16,374 nucleotides of DNA from an uncultured Collinsella sp. GTDB lineage: Bacteria > Actinomycetota > Coriobacteriia > Coriobacteriales > Coriobacteriaceae. The notes beneath the pieces were generated by a model. That model saw nothing but the letters and a program-made list of their open reading frames with translations, was not told the origin of the DNA and searched no databases. Position 1 is the stretch's first letter. Each line of letters starts with the position of its first letter. Below, one piece after another: positions 6,587 through 14,022 of this stretch. Location: positions 1 to 16,374 of the forward strand of contig CAAEVV010000024.1 of the NCBI GenBank assembly GCA_900759565.1, read 5' to 3'. A program made the position numbers and the translations under genes.

Positions 6587-7045
6587 ATGGCCGAGCTTGA
6601 GTCCCAACCATTGTCCGACGAGGAGCGCGCTGAGTTGGAAGAGCTCCGCGCTGAGAAGGCCCGCCGCGAGGCTCGGGAAGAGGCCCGTCGCGAGCGTGAG
6701 GAGCTGGCTGCCCTGCGCGCCGAGCGTGCGAAGGCCGAGGAGGTCGCCTCGAACGCCGCATCCGAGCGCAAGCCCGCGCCCGCACCCAAGCCCGCTGCTG
6801 CGAAGCCTGCACCTGCCGCGCCCAAACCTCAGCCTAAAAAGGCCGCTCGTCTTAAGTCCGTCGAGCCCAAGCCGAGCCGTGACGAGATGACCTTTGCCCA
6901 GCGCATGGTTACCTCCAAGGAGCCTACGGGCGAGAATGAGATCCCCGGCATGGCTCCGGCTCAAAAAATCATCATCGTGCTCGCCCTCATCGCGTTTATC
7001 GTCTTTATGGTCTACACGATCACGGGCAGCATGGGCCTGCACTAA
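6587..7045 (+). CDS. Coiled-coil, C-terminally membrane-anchored protein of unknown function
   Basis: I do not recognise a family. The 152-residue product has three parts. Residues 9-57 are a highly charged Glu/Arg/Ala helix with heptad-like spacing, probably a coiled coil. Residues 62-98 are an Ala/Pro/Lys-rich linker with repeated KPAPA-type units. Residues 126-146 (AQKIIIVLALIAFIVFMVYT) form one hydrophobic segment near the C-terminus, so most of the protein would face the cytosol as a tail-anchored protein. ATG 6587 follows AGAAAGGG (6572-6579) at about 7 bases. No promoter is evident between the tRNA terminator and the start, so read-through from the tRNA promoter may supply it. pncB follows after 82 bases on the same strand. 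The low-complexity composition means homology searches may be misleading. Confidence 0.8.
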   Translation: MAELESQPLSDEERAELEELRAEKARREAREEARREREELAALRAERAKAEEVASNAASERKPAPAPKPAAAKPAPAAPKPQPKKAARLKSVEPKPSRDEMTFAQRMVTSKEPTGENEIPGMAPAQKIIIVLALIAFIVFMVYTITGSMGLH

Positions 7046-7127
7046 CCTGTTCGCGCCGGGCTCCATGCCCGCACGTCCGCCTCGCCCAACCCTCAACCTC
7101 TGCACAACACATCCGAAAGGTCGCCCC

Positions 7128-8633
7128 ATGGCTTTGACCGATATCTCTCATCCCACCGACATCGCTATGCTCACCGATCTGTACGAACTCACTATGGCCC
7201 AGGGCCTGTGGGAGAGCGGCAAGGCCAATGAGCAGGGTTGTTTTACCGCGTTTTACCGCGACCATCCCTTTGGCAGCGCCTATGCCGTCATGTGCGGCAC
7301 CGCCGAGCTGCCCGAGCTAGTCGAGAATCTGCGCTTTACGCCCGAGGATATCGACTACCTCGCATCGCTTGAGGCCCCGGCCGGCGGCGCGATGTTCAAG
7401 TCCGCATTCCTCGACTACCTGCGCGATTTTCGTGCGCATGTAAATATCGACGCCGTCCCCGAGGGCGAGCTCGTCTTTCCACGCGAGCCCATGGTGCGCG
7501 TCACCGGTCCTGCGCTCGAGTGCCAGCTGCTCGAGACGGCGCTGCTCAACATCGTCGGGTTCCAGACACTTGTCGCCACCAAGACGGCGCGCGTGGTGCT
7601 GGCGGCGGACGGCCGTCCCGTGGCCGAGTTTGGCCTGCGCCGAGCCCAGGGTCCCGATGGCGGCCTGGCCGTTGCGCGCGCGAGCTACGTCGCCGGCTGC
7701 TCCTCTACGTCCAATGTGCTCGCCGGCCGCCGCTACGGTATTCCCGTCTTTGGCACGCATGCGCACAGCTGGGTGATGAGCTTCGATTCCGAGCTCGAAG
7801 CCTTCCGCGCCTTTGCCAAGTCGAGCCCCAAGAACTGCACGCTGCTCATCGACACCTACGATGTGCGCGAGGGCTGCGAGCATGCCATTACGGTTGCCAA
7901 GGAGATGGAGGCGGCGGGCGAGCGCCTGTCGGCTATTCGCATTGACTCGGGCGACCTCGCCAAGCTCTCCAAGTATGTCCGCGGTCGTTTCGATGCCGAG
8001 GGCCTGCCCTATGTGGGGATCTCGGTTTCTAACGATCTGGATGAGTACACGATTCAGTCGCTGCTCGACCAGGGCGCGCCCATCGATAGCTTTGGCGTGG
8101 GCACCAAGCTCGCGACCTGCTACGACCAGCCGGCGCTGGGCGGCGTGTACAAGCTTTCCGCCCGCCGTGCGAGCGAGGCCGACCCGTGGACGCCGGTGGT
8201 CAAGCTCTCCGAGCAGCCCTACAAGCGCACGATCCCGGGCGTGCAGCGCGTGCGCCGTTATTACGACGGCTTTGGCGGCCCGGTCTGCGACATGATCTAC
8301 GACGAGGACCATCTGGTGGGGGAGGGCGCCGCGCGCGGCAATACCCTCGTGGCCGTGAATGATGCCGCCCTGGTGACCGACGTGTCGGAGCTTGAGTATC
8401 GCGAGCTGCTGGTGCCGATCGTGCGCGATGGCAGCGCAGTGGCTCCGCGTGAGAGCATCCAGGACGCGCGCGAGCGCTGTGTTTGGGCGCTCGATCATCT
8501 GGACGCAGCTTTCAAGCGCTTCCTGTACCCGCAGACCTATGTGGTGGGCATGGAGCAGGGCCTGGCTCAGGTGCGCGACGAGCTCGTGCGCAAGAACATG
8601 GCCGCGGCCTCGGCTTTCCCCTGGGCAAAATGA
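7128..8633 (+). CDS. pncB: Nicotinate phosphoribosyltransferase
   Basis: This 501-residue enzyme converts nicotinate and PRPP, with ATP hydrolysis, to nicotinate mononucleotide in the Preiss-Handler route of NAD salvage. Visible landmarks are the N-terminal DLYELTMAQ (residues 17-25), FGLRRAQGPDGG (168-179), GTHAHSWVMSF (209-219; one of its histidines corresponds to the residue phosphorylated in this family), RIDSGDL (271-277) and FGVGTKLATCYDQPALGGVYKL (322-343) with the phosphate-binding loop. The length fits the longer bacterial subgroup. ATG 7128 is preceded by GAAAGG (7115-7120); the open frame extends up to 6894, but that part overlaps the previous gene in another frame and is not family-like. 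The stop codon lies inside a 9-bp inverted repeat (8627-8665). Confidence 0.95.
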   Translation: MALTDISHPTDIAMLTDLYELTMAQGLWESGKANEQGCFTAFYRDHPFGSAYAVMCGTAELPELVENLRFTPEDIDYLASLEAPAGGAMFKSAFLDYLRDFRAHVNIDAVPEGELVFPREPMVRVTGPALECQLLETALLNIVGFQTLVATKTARVVLAADGRPVAEFGLRRAQGPDGGLAVARASYVAGCSSTSNVLAGRRYGIPVFGTHAHSWVMSFDSELEAFRAFAKSSPKNCTLLIDTYDVREGCEHAITVAKEMEAAGERLSAIRIDSGDLAKLSKYVRGRFDAEGLPYVGISVSNDLDEYTIQSLLDQGAPIDSFGVGTKLATCYDQPALGGVYKLSARRASEADPWTPVVKLSEQPYKRTIPGVQRVRRYYDGFGGPVCDMIYDEDHLVGEGAARGNTLVAVNDAALVTDVSELEYRELLVPIVRDGSAVAPRESIQDARERCVWALDHLDAAFKRFLYPQTYVVGMEQGLAQVRDELVRKNMAAASAFPWAK

Positions 8634-8665
8634 TCAGCATGCGACGGAAGATAACGGATCATTTT
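8627..8665. other. 9-bp inverted repeat over the pncB stop
   Basis: The perfect arms AAAATGATC (8627-8635) and GATCATTTT (8657-8665) include the TGA stop of pncB. The arm ends in four T, so a weak terminator or attenuator ahead of proB is possible. A tandem octamer GCCCGTTC x2 follows at 8673-8688. Confidence 0.5.
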
Positions 8666-8713
8666 CTCGCTTGCCCGTTCGCCCGTTCGCTGAACAGTTG
8701 ATTGGTTTGACGT

Positions 8714-9841
8714 ATGACGACTTCTTATAAAACGATGGTGGTAAAGATCGGTTCGTCCACGGTGGTGGGCGCCGATGGCAAGGTCAACCGCGCCTTTATC
8801 GGCGGACTTGCCGATCAAGCCGCAGCGCTGCGCAAGCTCGGCTGGCGTCTGGTCGTGGTGAGCTCGGGCGCTATCGCCTGTGGCTATCCCGTGTTGGGCT
8901 TCGACCGCAAGCCGGTCGGCGACCTTCCGAGCCTGCAGGCCTGCGCCTCGGCTGGTCAGTGCATCATCTCGTCGGCCTACGACGAGGAGTTCCATGCGCG
9001 CGACCTGCTCACCTCGCTCGTGCTGCTCACGCGTCACGACACGGCGCGTCGCACGTCCTACCTGCACGCGCGCGACGCCCTGCTGCGTCTGGTGGAGCTG
9101 GGCGTGGTGCCGGTCGTCAACGAGAACGACACCGTTACCGTCGACGAGATCAAGTTTGGCGACAACGACACGCTGGCGGCGCTCGTGAGCTGCCTGGTTT
9201 CCGCCGACCTGTGCGTGACGCTGTCCGACATCGACGGCCTCTACACCGCCAATCCGCACGAGGATCCGACGGCCGAGTTTGTCCCGGTCGTGCATAAGAT
9301 CGATGCCAAGATCATTGCCTCGGCGGGTGATTCTTCGACCTCGGTGGGTACGGGCGGCATGATCACCAAGATTCGCGCGAGCCGCATCCTGATGACGGCG
9401 GGCATTCAGAGCGTGATTTGCTCGGGCGAGGAGCCCGATGCCCTCGTGCGTCTCGCCCGCGGCGAGAGCGTGGGAACCCTGTTCGATCCGCCGGCGGAGC
9501 GCCTGGACATCGCACCCCGCAAACTGTGGATCGCGCTGGGCGACAAGGCCCACGGCTCGGTGACGGTTGATGACGGTGCTGCGAAGGCGCTGGTCAGCCG
9601 TGGCTCTTCCCTGCTTGCGGTGGGTATTCGCGAGGTCGATGGCCAGTTTGCCGAGGGCGATGTGCTCGATGTGTGCGATCCGAGCGGTATGGTCGTCGCC
9701 CGCGGTATCGCCGAGGCCGATTCGGACGTGCTGGAGCTTGCAGCCGGCCGCCGCCAGGACCAGATCGCCAGCAACCGCCTGCTCGCTAACCTGGCCGAGA
9801 AGCCGGCGATACACAGGGATAACTTGATCGTATTTGCATAA
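8714..9841 (+). CDS. proB: Glutamate 5-kinase
   Basis: This 375-residue enzyme phosphorylates L-glutamate with ATP to gamma-glutamyl phosphate, the first step of proline synthesis. The amino acid kinase domain covers about residues 5-255: KIGSST (11-16), VVSSGAIACG (48-57), VVNENDTVTVDEIKFGDNDTLAA (134-156) with the substrate-binding Asn and Asp residues, SDIDGLYT (171-178) and GTGGM (212-216). A C-terminal PUA domain follows from about 265 to 355. The length is close to E. coli ProB. The ATG at 8714 gives the normal N-terminus, but the ribosome binding site is poor (GATTGG at best), unlike its neighbours. It lies 80 bases after pncB and may be cotranscribed with it. Proline feedback inhibition is usual for the family. 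proA is not adjacent but 1.6 kb downstream. Confidence 0.95.
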   Translation: MTTSYKTMVVKIGSSTVVGADGKVNRAFIGGLADQAAALRKLGWRLVVVSSGAIACGYPVLGFDRKPVGDLPSLQACASAGQCIISSAYDEEFHARDLLTSLVLLTRHDTARRTSYLHARDALLRLVELGVVPVVNENDTVTVDEIKFGDNDTLAALVSCLVSADLCVTLSDIDGLYTANPHEDPTAEFVPVVHKIDAKIIASAGDSSTSVGTGGMITKIRASRILMTAGIQSVICSGEEPDALVRLARGESVGTLFDPPAERLDIAPRKLWIALGDKAHGSVTVDDGAAKALVSRGSSLLAVGIREVDGQFAEGDVLDVCDPSGMVVARGIAEADSDVLELAAGRRQDQIASNRLLANLAEKPAIHRDNLIVFA

Positions 9842-9885
9842 AGAAAGACAGCGCTGCGGATCGTTTCCTGCAGCGCTGTCTTTCT
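9842..9885. terminator. Bidirectional terminator between proB and the S33 hydrolase gene
   Basis: A perfect 16-bp stem joins AGAAAGACAGCGCTGC (9842-9857) to its complement (9870-9885) around a 12-base loop. Each arm carries T-rich sequence at its outer end (TCTTTCT on +; TCTTTCTTTATG on -), so it can serve the convergent proB and hydrolase genes. It begins directly after the proB stop. Confidence 0.85.
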
Positions 9886-9886
9886 C

Positions 9887-9939
9887 GTGCCGGCACTTGG
9901 GGACGTTCCTTATGTGCCGGCACTTTGGGACACTCCTTA
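9887..9939. repeat. Tandem pair of 26-bp repeats with GTGCCGGCAC core
   Basis: Two 26-base units (9887-9912 and 9914-9939) share GTGCCGGCACTT, then GGGAC, then TCCTTA, differing at three positions. Each begins with the perfect 10-base palindrome GTGCCGGCAC. The pair lies directly before the hydrolase stop codon, between two genes that converge. It resembles REP-type intergenic repeats; no mobilising protein is in this window. Confidence 0.75.
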
Positions 9940-9940
9940 G

Positions 9941-11359
9941 CTAGAAGATCCGGCGCAGGTCTCCGCGGTTGAGCGCTTCGTCGAAGAGGTGCTTGAACAC
10001 CACGCTGCCGTGCAGGCCGTCGTGCTCGAACTCGTTGGTCACCCAGGCATGCGAGTTGCCCACGCGGCTGAGCGTATCGAGCTGCATGCCCGAATTGACG
10101 TACATATCGTCGAAATACACCGCGGCCTGGAGTGGCACCTCGTTGCAGGCTAGGCGCTGCGGGTCGTAGATCTTGTCCCAGCTGGTGTCTTCCATCAGCA
10201 GGTCCATGGCGGGCTTAAACGGCATAAGCTCGGGCATCTGCTCAAACATCCACGGGAACATGGCCTCGCCGGTAAACATGAGCGGGCGCGCGAGTGTGTC
10301 GAACTCGGCACGATGGGCCTTCTCCTCTGCTGCGGCCCAGCGAATGGGCATGGTGTCGCCGTCGGCGTAGATAAACTCCTGCAGCGTCCAGTACAGCGGG
10401 TTTGTACGCGTGTTGGTGCGCTCGAAGGCGCGCATCAAAAAGCTGTCGGATACCGAGGAGCCGCAGCTAAGCGTACCGTCGCCAGTAACAAACGCGTGAT
10501 CGATAATCCAATGCATGCGCTCAAAGCTCGGCTTCATGCCAAAGTCGCTGCCCATGAGCTGTAGGCGCTCGACCGTCATCGGCGAGCCGTCGGGCAGCAC
10601 GGGCTTCTGGGCCTCGAGCGCATCGGCCAGGGCTGCCACGCGGTCGACGTCAGCGGGGTAGCGGTCGTAATACTGCTGCGTCTTGGCGGCCATGCGCGGG
10701 AAGGTGTGCGCGTAGACCTCGCTTGCGCTCGCCGGCACGTGGGGGATGCCGCCGCAGGTAAAGCTTGCCGCTATGCCCTCGGGGAAGAGCGACAGATAGC
10801 TCAACGTCAAAAAGCCGCCGTAGCTCTGCCCGAGTGTGACCCAGGGCTTGCCGCCAAAGCCCACCAGGCGCAGGTACTCAAAATCGCGCACGATGGAGCT
10901 GGCGAGGTGGCGCTTGAGGAAATCCGCCTGCGAGCGTGCGGCATCGGAGCCGGCCGCCGTCGCGCGCTCACCCAGTGCCTTGATCGTGCGTCCGTCCACG
11001 CAGCTACTGCGTCCGGTGCCGCGCTGGTCGGGAAGGACCACGCGGAAGTGCTTGACGGCCTCCTCGATCCAGCCGTCGCTTGTGGGCGACAGCGGACGTG
11101 GGCTCTCGCCGCCGGGGCCGCCCTGCAAAAACAGGAGCAGCGGCAGATCGTCGTTGATGCGGTCGGGCGCGCAAACCACGCGGTAGAAGAGCTTGATGCT
11201 CTCGGGCGCGCCGGCGATGGGTGCCGGCATAGCGCCGCGGCGCATGGTACTGCCGACGGCCAGGAGCATCGGCTCCAGGCCGCGCCAGTCAAGGGGGACG
11301 TCGATGCTGTGGTCCTCGACGTAAAGGCCGGGGACGTGGTACGAAGTGATGAGGGCCAT
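9941..11359 (-). CDS. S33-family alpha/beta hydrolase, prolyl aminopeptidase-like
   Basis: This 472-residue alpha/beta hydrolase resembles proline iminopeptidases. Family landmarks are the oxyanion segment LQGGPGG (residues 78-84, equivalent to HGGPG), DQRGTGRSS (111-119) and the nucleophile elbow GQSYGG (177-182) with S179. An acidic residue near 417-418 and H450 in HDGLHGS probably complete the catalytic triad. The section between about 200 and 350 would form the helical cap that selects substrates. No signal peptide is seen, so it acts in the cytosol. ATG 11359 is preceded by GGAAG at 8 bases; the in-frame start at 11440 lies further into the space before proA. It would release an N-terminal residue, plausibly proline, from short peptides, but specificity cannot be read from sequence. 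It is divergent from proA and convergent with proB. Confidence 0.88.
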   Translation of the reverse strand: MALITSYHVPGLYVEDHSIDVPLDWRGLEPMLLAVGSTMRRGAMPAPIAGAPESIKLFYRVVCAPDRINDDLPLLLFLQGGPGGESPRPLSPTSDGWIEEAVKHFRVVLPDQRGTGRSSCVDGRTIKALGERATAAGSDAARSQADFLKRHLASSIVRDFEYLRLVGFGGKPWVTLGQSYGGFLTLSYLSLFPEGIAASFTCGGIPHVPASASEVYAHTFPRMAAKTQQYYDRYPADVDRVAALADALEAQKPVLPDGSPMTVERLQLMGSDFGMKPSFERMHWIIDHAFVTGDGTLSCGSSVSDSFLMRAFERTNTRTNPLYWTLQEFIYADGDTMPIRWAAAEEKAHRAEFDTLARPLMFTGEAMFPWMFEQMPELMPFKPAMDLLMEDTSWDKIYDPQRLACNEVPLQAAVYFDDMYVNSGMQLDTLSRVGNSHAWVTNEFEHDGLHGSVVFKHLFDEALNRGDLRRIF

Positions 11360-11397
11360 GTGAGTCTTCCGTTCGTTGCGGTGTTTCGGGTTGACCA

Positions 11398-11403
11398 ATT
11401 CTA
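11398..11403 (-). promoter_or_regulatory. Possible -10 element for the S33 hydrolase gene
   Basis: TAGAAT on the - strand (11403-11398) matches five of six consensus positions and would start RNA about 30 bases before ATG 11359. The -35 region is poor (TTGCGC at a 19-base spacing). The 112-base gap must also contain the proA promoter, for which I found no clear pair of hexamers. Confidence 0.35.
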
Positions 11404-11471
11404 CCGCCGCGGGCGAGGCCATGCGCAAATCGGCTACCATGGTTGCAAACTTCTAGGAGAAAGGGCCGCCC

Positions 11472-12758
11472 ATGTCGGTCGATATAGCCACGTATGTCCA
11501 CGATCTTGCCGTTGCCGCCAAGGCAGCGTCGGCCTCGCTTGCCACGGCGAGCGATGAGCAGCGCCAGGAGGCCGTGCGCGCCATGGCCGCAGCACTGCGC
11601 AACGGTGTCGACTCCATCGTCGCCGCCAACGAGCTCGATATGTCCGCCGCGCGCGATGCGGGCACTTCGGCCGGTCTGCTCGACCGTCTGCTGCTGACGC
11701 CTGAGCGCGTCGAGGGCATGGCCGCCGGTTTGGAGAAGCTCGCCGAGCTGCCCGATCCCGTCGGCCGCGTGCTCGACCACCGCGTGCTTGCGAGCGGTGT
11801 GGACCTGACCCGCGTGAGCGTGCCGTTGGGCCTGGTCGCCATGGTCTACGAGGCGCGCCCCAACGTAACGGCCGACGCCGCAGGCATCTGCATCCGTACC
11901 GGCAACGCCTGCATTCTACGCGGCGGCTCGCTGGCCTATCACTCGTGTGCCATGATCGCCGAGCTGCTGGCCGATGCGCTCGAGGCCAAGGGCTTCCCGC
12001 GCGAGGCCGTGTCGATGATCGAGTCCACCGACCGCGAGGCCACCGGCGAGCTCATGAAGCTCCGCGGTATTGTCGACGTACTCATTCCGCGCGGTGGTGC
12101 GGGCCTGATCCAGCGCTGCGTGCGCGAGTCGCTTGTGCCGGTGATCGAGACGGGCACGGGCAACTGCCACATCTACGTGCATAAATCCGCCGACTTTGAT
12201 AAGGCGCTCAACATTATCGTTAATGCCAAGACCCAGCGCGTAGGCGTGTGCAATGCCGCCGAGTCGCTGCTGGTCGACCGTGCTGTGGCCGATGCGTTTT
12301 TGCCCGCGGTCGTGACCGTGCTGCATGACCACGGCGTGCTGATTCACGGCGACGAGGCAACCTGCGCCGCATGCGCCGATGCCGGGCTTGTGGAGGGCGA
12401 TGGCTACGTCGCCGCGACTGAGGAGGACTGGGGTCGCGAGTACCTGGCGCTCGAGATGAGCGTGAAGGTCGTGGCAAACGAGGACGAGGCCATCGCACAC
12501 ATCAACCGCTACGGCACGATGCACTCCGAGGCCATCGTTGCCGAGGATACGGATGCTTGCGAGCGCTTCCTCGATGCTGTCGATGCCTCGGCCGTGTACT
12601 CCAACGCCAGCACTCGCTTCACTGACGGCGGCGAGTTTGGCCTGGGTGCCGAGATCGGCATCTCGACCCAAAAACTCCACGCCCGTGGCCCCTTTGCCGC
12701 CGAGGCCCTCACCACCTACAAATACAAGCTCCGCGGCACCGGCCAGGTCCGTCCCTAA
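11472..12758 (+). CDS. proA: Glutamate-5-semialdehyde dehydrogenase (gamma-glutamyl phosphate reductase)
   Basis: This 428-residue enzyme reduces gamma-glutamyl phosphate with NADPH to glutamate-5-semialdehyde, the second step of proline synthesis. The family-typical sequence is clear throughout: PLGLVAMVYEARPNVT (118-133), RGGSLAYHS (150-158), GTGNCH (228-233), KTQRVGVCNAAES (253-265) with the catalytic C260, and the C-terminal STRFTDGGEFGLGAEIGIST (380-399). The length is normal. ATG 11472 follows AGGAGAAAGGG (11454-11464) at a normal distance. It lies downstream of proB but is separated from it by an opposite-strand hydrolase gene, so it needs its own promoter. Hairpin repeat copy 3 follows 14 bases after the stop. 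The third-step gene proC is not in the window. Confidence 0.96.
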   Translation: MSVDIATYVHDLAVAAKAASASLATASDEQRQEAVRAMAAALRNGVDSIVAANELDMSAARDAGTSAGLLDRLLLTPERVEGMAAGLEKLAELPDPVGRVLDHRVLASGVDLTRVSVPLGLVAMVYEARPNVTADAAGICIRTGNACILRGGSLAYHSCAMIAELLADALEAKGFPREAVSMIESTDREATGELMKLRGIVDVLIPRGGAGLIQRCVRESLVPVIETGTGNCHIYVHKSADFDKALNIIVNAKTQRVGVCNAAESLLVDRAVADAFLPAVVTVLHDHGVLIHGDEATCAACADAGLVEGDGYVAATEEDWGREYLALEMSVKVVANEDEAIAHINRYGTMHSEAIVAEDTDACERFLDAVDASAVYSNASTRFTDGGEFGLGAEIGISTQKLHARGPFAAEALTTYKYKLRGTGQVRP

Positions 12759-12772
12759 CGCCCGCGCAAACA

Positions 12773-12813
12773 AAAACCACCACAAAGGTGCCTGTCCCCT
12801 TTGTGGTGGTTTT
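12773..12813. repeat. Hairpin repeat, copy 3 (bidirectional terminator-like)
   Basis: Perfect 16-base arms AAAACCACCACAAAGG (12773-12788) and its complement (12798-12813) surround loop TGCCTGTCC. It lies between the convergent ends of proA (+, 14 bases away) and the HD-domain gene (-, 15 bases away). T-rich arms on both strands make it a likely terminator for both genes. Confidence 0.88.
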
Positions 12814-12828
12814 AGGTGGCGTTGACGG

Positions 12829-13428
12829 TTAGGCCTGGAAGGTATCTCGGTCGGGGGCGAAGGACTGCATGGCCGCGATGGTGCGGTCAAAGAGCTCGGG
12901 GAGCTCCCAGCCCAACATCTCGGCGCCCTGCGAAATCACGTCGCGCGAGCAGCCGGCGGCAAAGCGTTTGTCCTTGAACTTCTTCTTGAGCGACTTGGTC
13001 GTAAAGTCCATAACGCTCTTGCTCGGGCGCATGATGACGGCAGCGCCGATCAGGCCGGTGAGCTCATCGCAGGCAAACAGGATCTTTTCCATCTGCAGCT
13101 CGGGCTTGGGTAGTGAGGTGTTGAAGTCCGACGTGTGCGTCTGGATGGCGCGAATGAGCTCGGGAGACGCACCTTCGCCCTCAAGAATCTCGGCAGCATA
13201 GATGGTGTGGTTAATGGGGTCGTCCTCATGCTCCTCCCAATCCAGGTCGTGCAGCAGACCGACGATGCCCCAAAACTCCTCGTTCTCGGGGTCGAACTCG
13301 CGCGCAAAGTAGCGCATAGTGCCCTCGACCGTCTCGCCATGGGTGATATGGAACGGATCCTTGTTGTGCTCATTGAGCAGTTCGAACGCGCGGTCGCGGG
13401 TGATTCCGGCGGTAAGCGGCTCTGCCAT
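12829..13428 (-). CDS. HD-domain protein (putative metal-dependent phosphohydrolase)
   Basis: This is a 199-residue cytosolic protein with the HD superfamily layout: H30 in HITHGETV (27-34), the H60-D61 pair in GLLHDLDWEEH (57-67), H74, H98 in AIQTHTSD and D121 in FACDELTGL (118-126). These residues typically bind one or two divalent metals and cleave phosphate esters of nucleotides or related compounds. The spacing resembles small stand-alone HDIG-type hydrolases rather than RelA/SpoT or cyclic-dinucleotide enzymes, and no second domain is present. ATG 13428 is preceded by AAGGAG at about 6 bases. Substrate is unknown. The gene is enclosed by hairpin repeat copies 3 and 4 and lies downstream of the CarD-like gene on the same strand. 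Confidence 0.85.
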   Translation of the reverse strand: MAEPLTAGITRDRAFELLNEHNKDPFHITHGETVEGTMRYFAREFDPENEEFWGIVGLLHDLDWEEHEDDPINHTIYAAEILEGEGASPELIRAIQTHTSDFNTSLPKPELQMEKILFACDELTGLIGAAVIMRPSKSVMDFTTKSLKKKFKDKRFAAGCSRDVISQGAEMLGWELPELFDRTIAAMQSFAPDRDTFQA

Positions 13429-13482
13429 AAGAGACTCCTTGTGCTCGTGGGTATCGATAAGAATGAATACTACTAGAACAAG

Positions 13483-13523
13483 AAAACCACCACAAAGGTG
13501 CCTGTTCCCTTTGTGGTGGTTTT
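13483..13523. repeat. Hairpin repeat, copy 4 (terminator-like)
   Basis: Perfect 16-base arms (13483-13498 and 13508-13523) surround loop TGCCTGTTC, one base different from the other copies. It begins 13 bases beyond the stop of the CarD-like gene on the - strand, where the outgoing arm is followed by TTTTCTTGTT. It therefore probably ends the CarD-like transcript ahead of the HD-domain gene. Confidence 0.87.
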
Positions 13524-13536
13524 TGGCGCGGATGGG

Positions 13537-14022
13537 TTAGTTGAGGGCGGCTTGGGCTAGGCGGGCTTCGGCGGCTTCCTCGGTGACGCCCAAGGCCACG
13601 GCGAACTCCTCGATGGAGCGGCGCTTGGCCTCCTTGAGTACGCGCATGTAGTAGGAGCTGGGTTTTTTATCAGCTTCCTCGGCCTGGCGAATGCGGTGCA
13701 TCATGGTCTTTGCCACGCGGACCGTCTCGGGCGCGCCCAGCTTGAGCTGCTGCTTAAAGTGTGTCTCCTCAAGCGAGCTGTTGCGCTCGGTAAAGGTGTC
13801 GCACTCCAGCTCGTCATAGTGGCTCAGCAGGTGCTCGGCATCTTGCTGAGAGATGGCGGCGTGCAGACGGTCGGCCTGCGCCACGGGGTACATGAGGATC
13901 GTCTGCGCATGTCCCTGCTTGGTCTCGAGCAGCAGCATGGGCTGCGGTGTGTCGTCCCTAAAACCGACGACGGTGCAGACTCCCTGGCCCGGATGAATGA
14001 CGTGTTGACCGATTGAGAACAT
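13537..14022 (-). CDS. CarD/CdnL-family RNA polymerase-binding regulator
   Basis: This is a 161-residue protein. Residues 1-57 form the Tudor-like RNA polymerase interaction domain: the start MFSIGQHVIHPGQGVCTVVG is typical, with HPGQGV at 10-15 where most members have P-HGVG, followed by the beta-strand pattern up to YPVAQADRL. Residues 58-161 are helical and basic, fitting the DNA-contacting C-terminal domain. In actinobacteria CarD binds the polymerase beta subunit and stabilises open complexes at many promoters, including rRNA promoters. The length matches CarD. ATG 14022 follows GGAGG (14030-14026) at 3-4 bases. A small inverted pair ATACG/CGTAT lies just upstream (about 14037-14052). 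Whether this is the main essential CarD or an additional paralogue cannot be decided from one window. Confidence 0.9.
   Translation of the reverse strand: MFSIGQHVIHPGQGVCTVVGFRDDTPQPMLLLETKQGHAQTILMYPVAQADRLHAAISQQDAEHLLSHYDELECDTFTERNSSLEETHFKQQLKLGAPETVRVAKTMMHRIRQAEEADKKPSSYYMRVLKEAKRRSIEEFAVALGVTEEAAEARLAQAALN

Noticed and set aside
6450..7045. Genomic island integrated at tRNA-Ala
   Set aside because: There is no integrase, no repeated tRNA 3' end in the window, and the following genes are ordinary in composition.
6894..7127. A 78-codon N-terminal extension of pncB
   Set aside because: It overlaps the coiled-coil protein gene in another frame and bears no similarity to the family. ATG 7128 has a ribosome binding site and the expected N-terminus.
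7317..9814. Long - strand frames opposite pncB (7317-8498) and proB (8567-9814)
   Set aside because: They have no ribosome binding sites and no recognisable domains, and they mirror strongly conserved + strand genes.
1641..13523. CRISPR array
   Set aside because: The repeats are palindromic, lie hundreds to thousands of bases apart after stop codons, and no regular spacers or cas genes are present.
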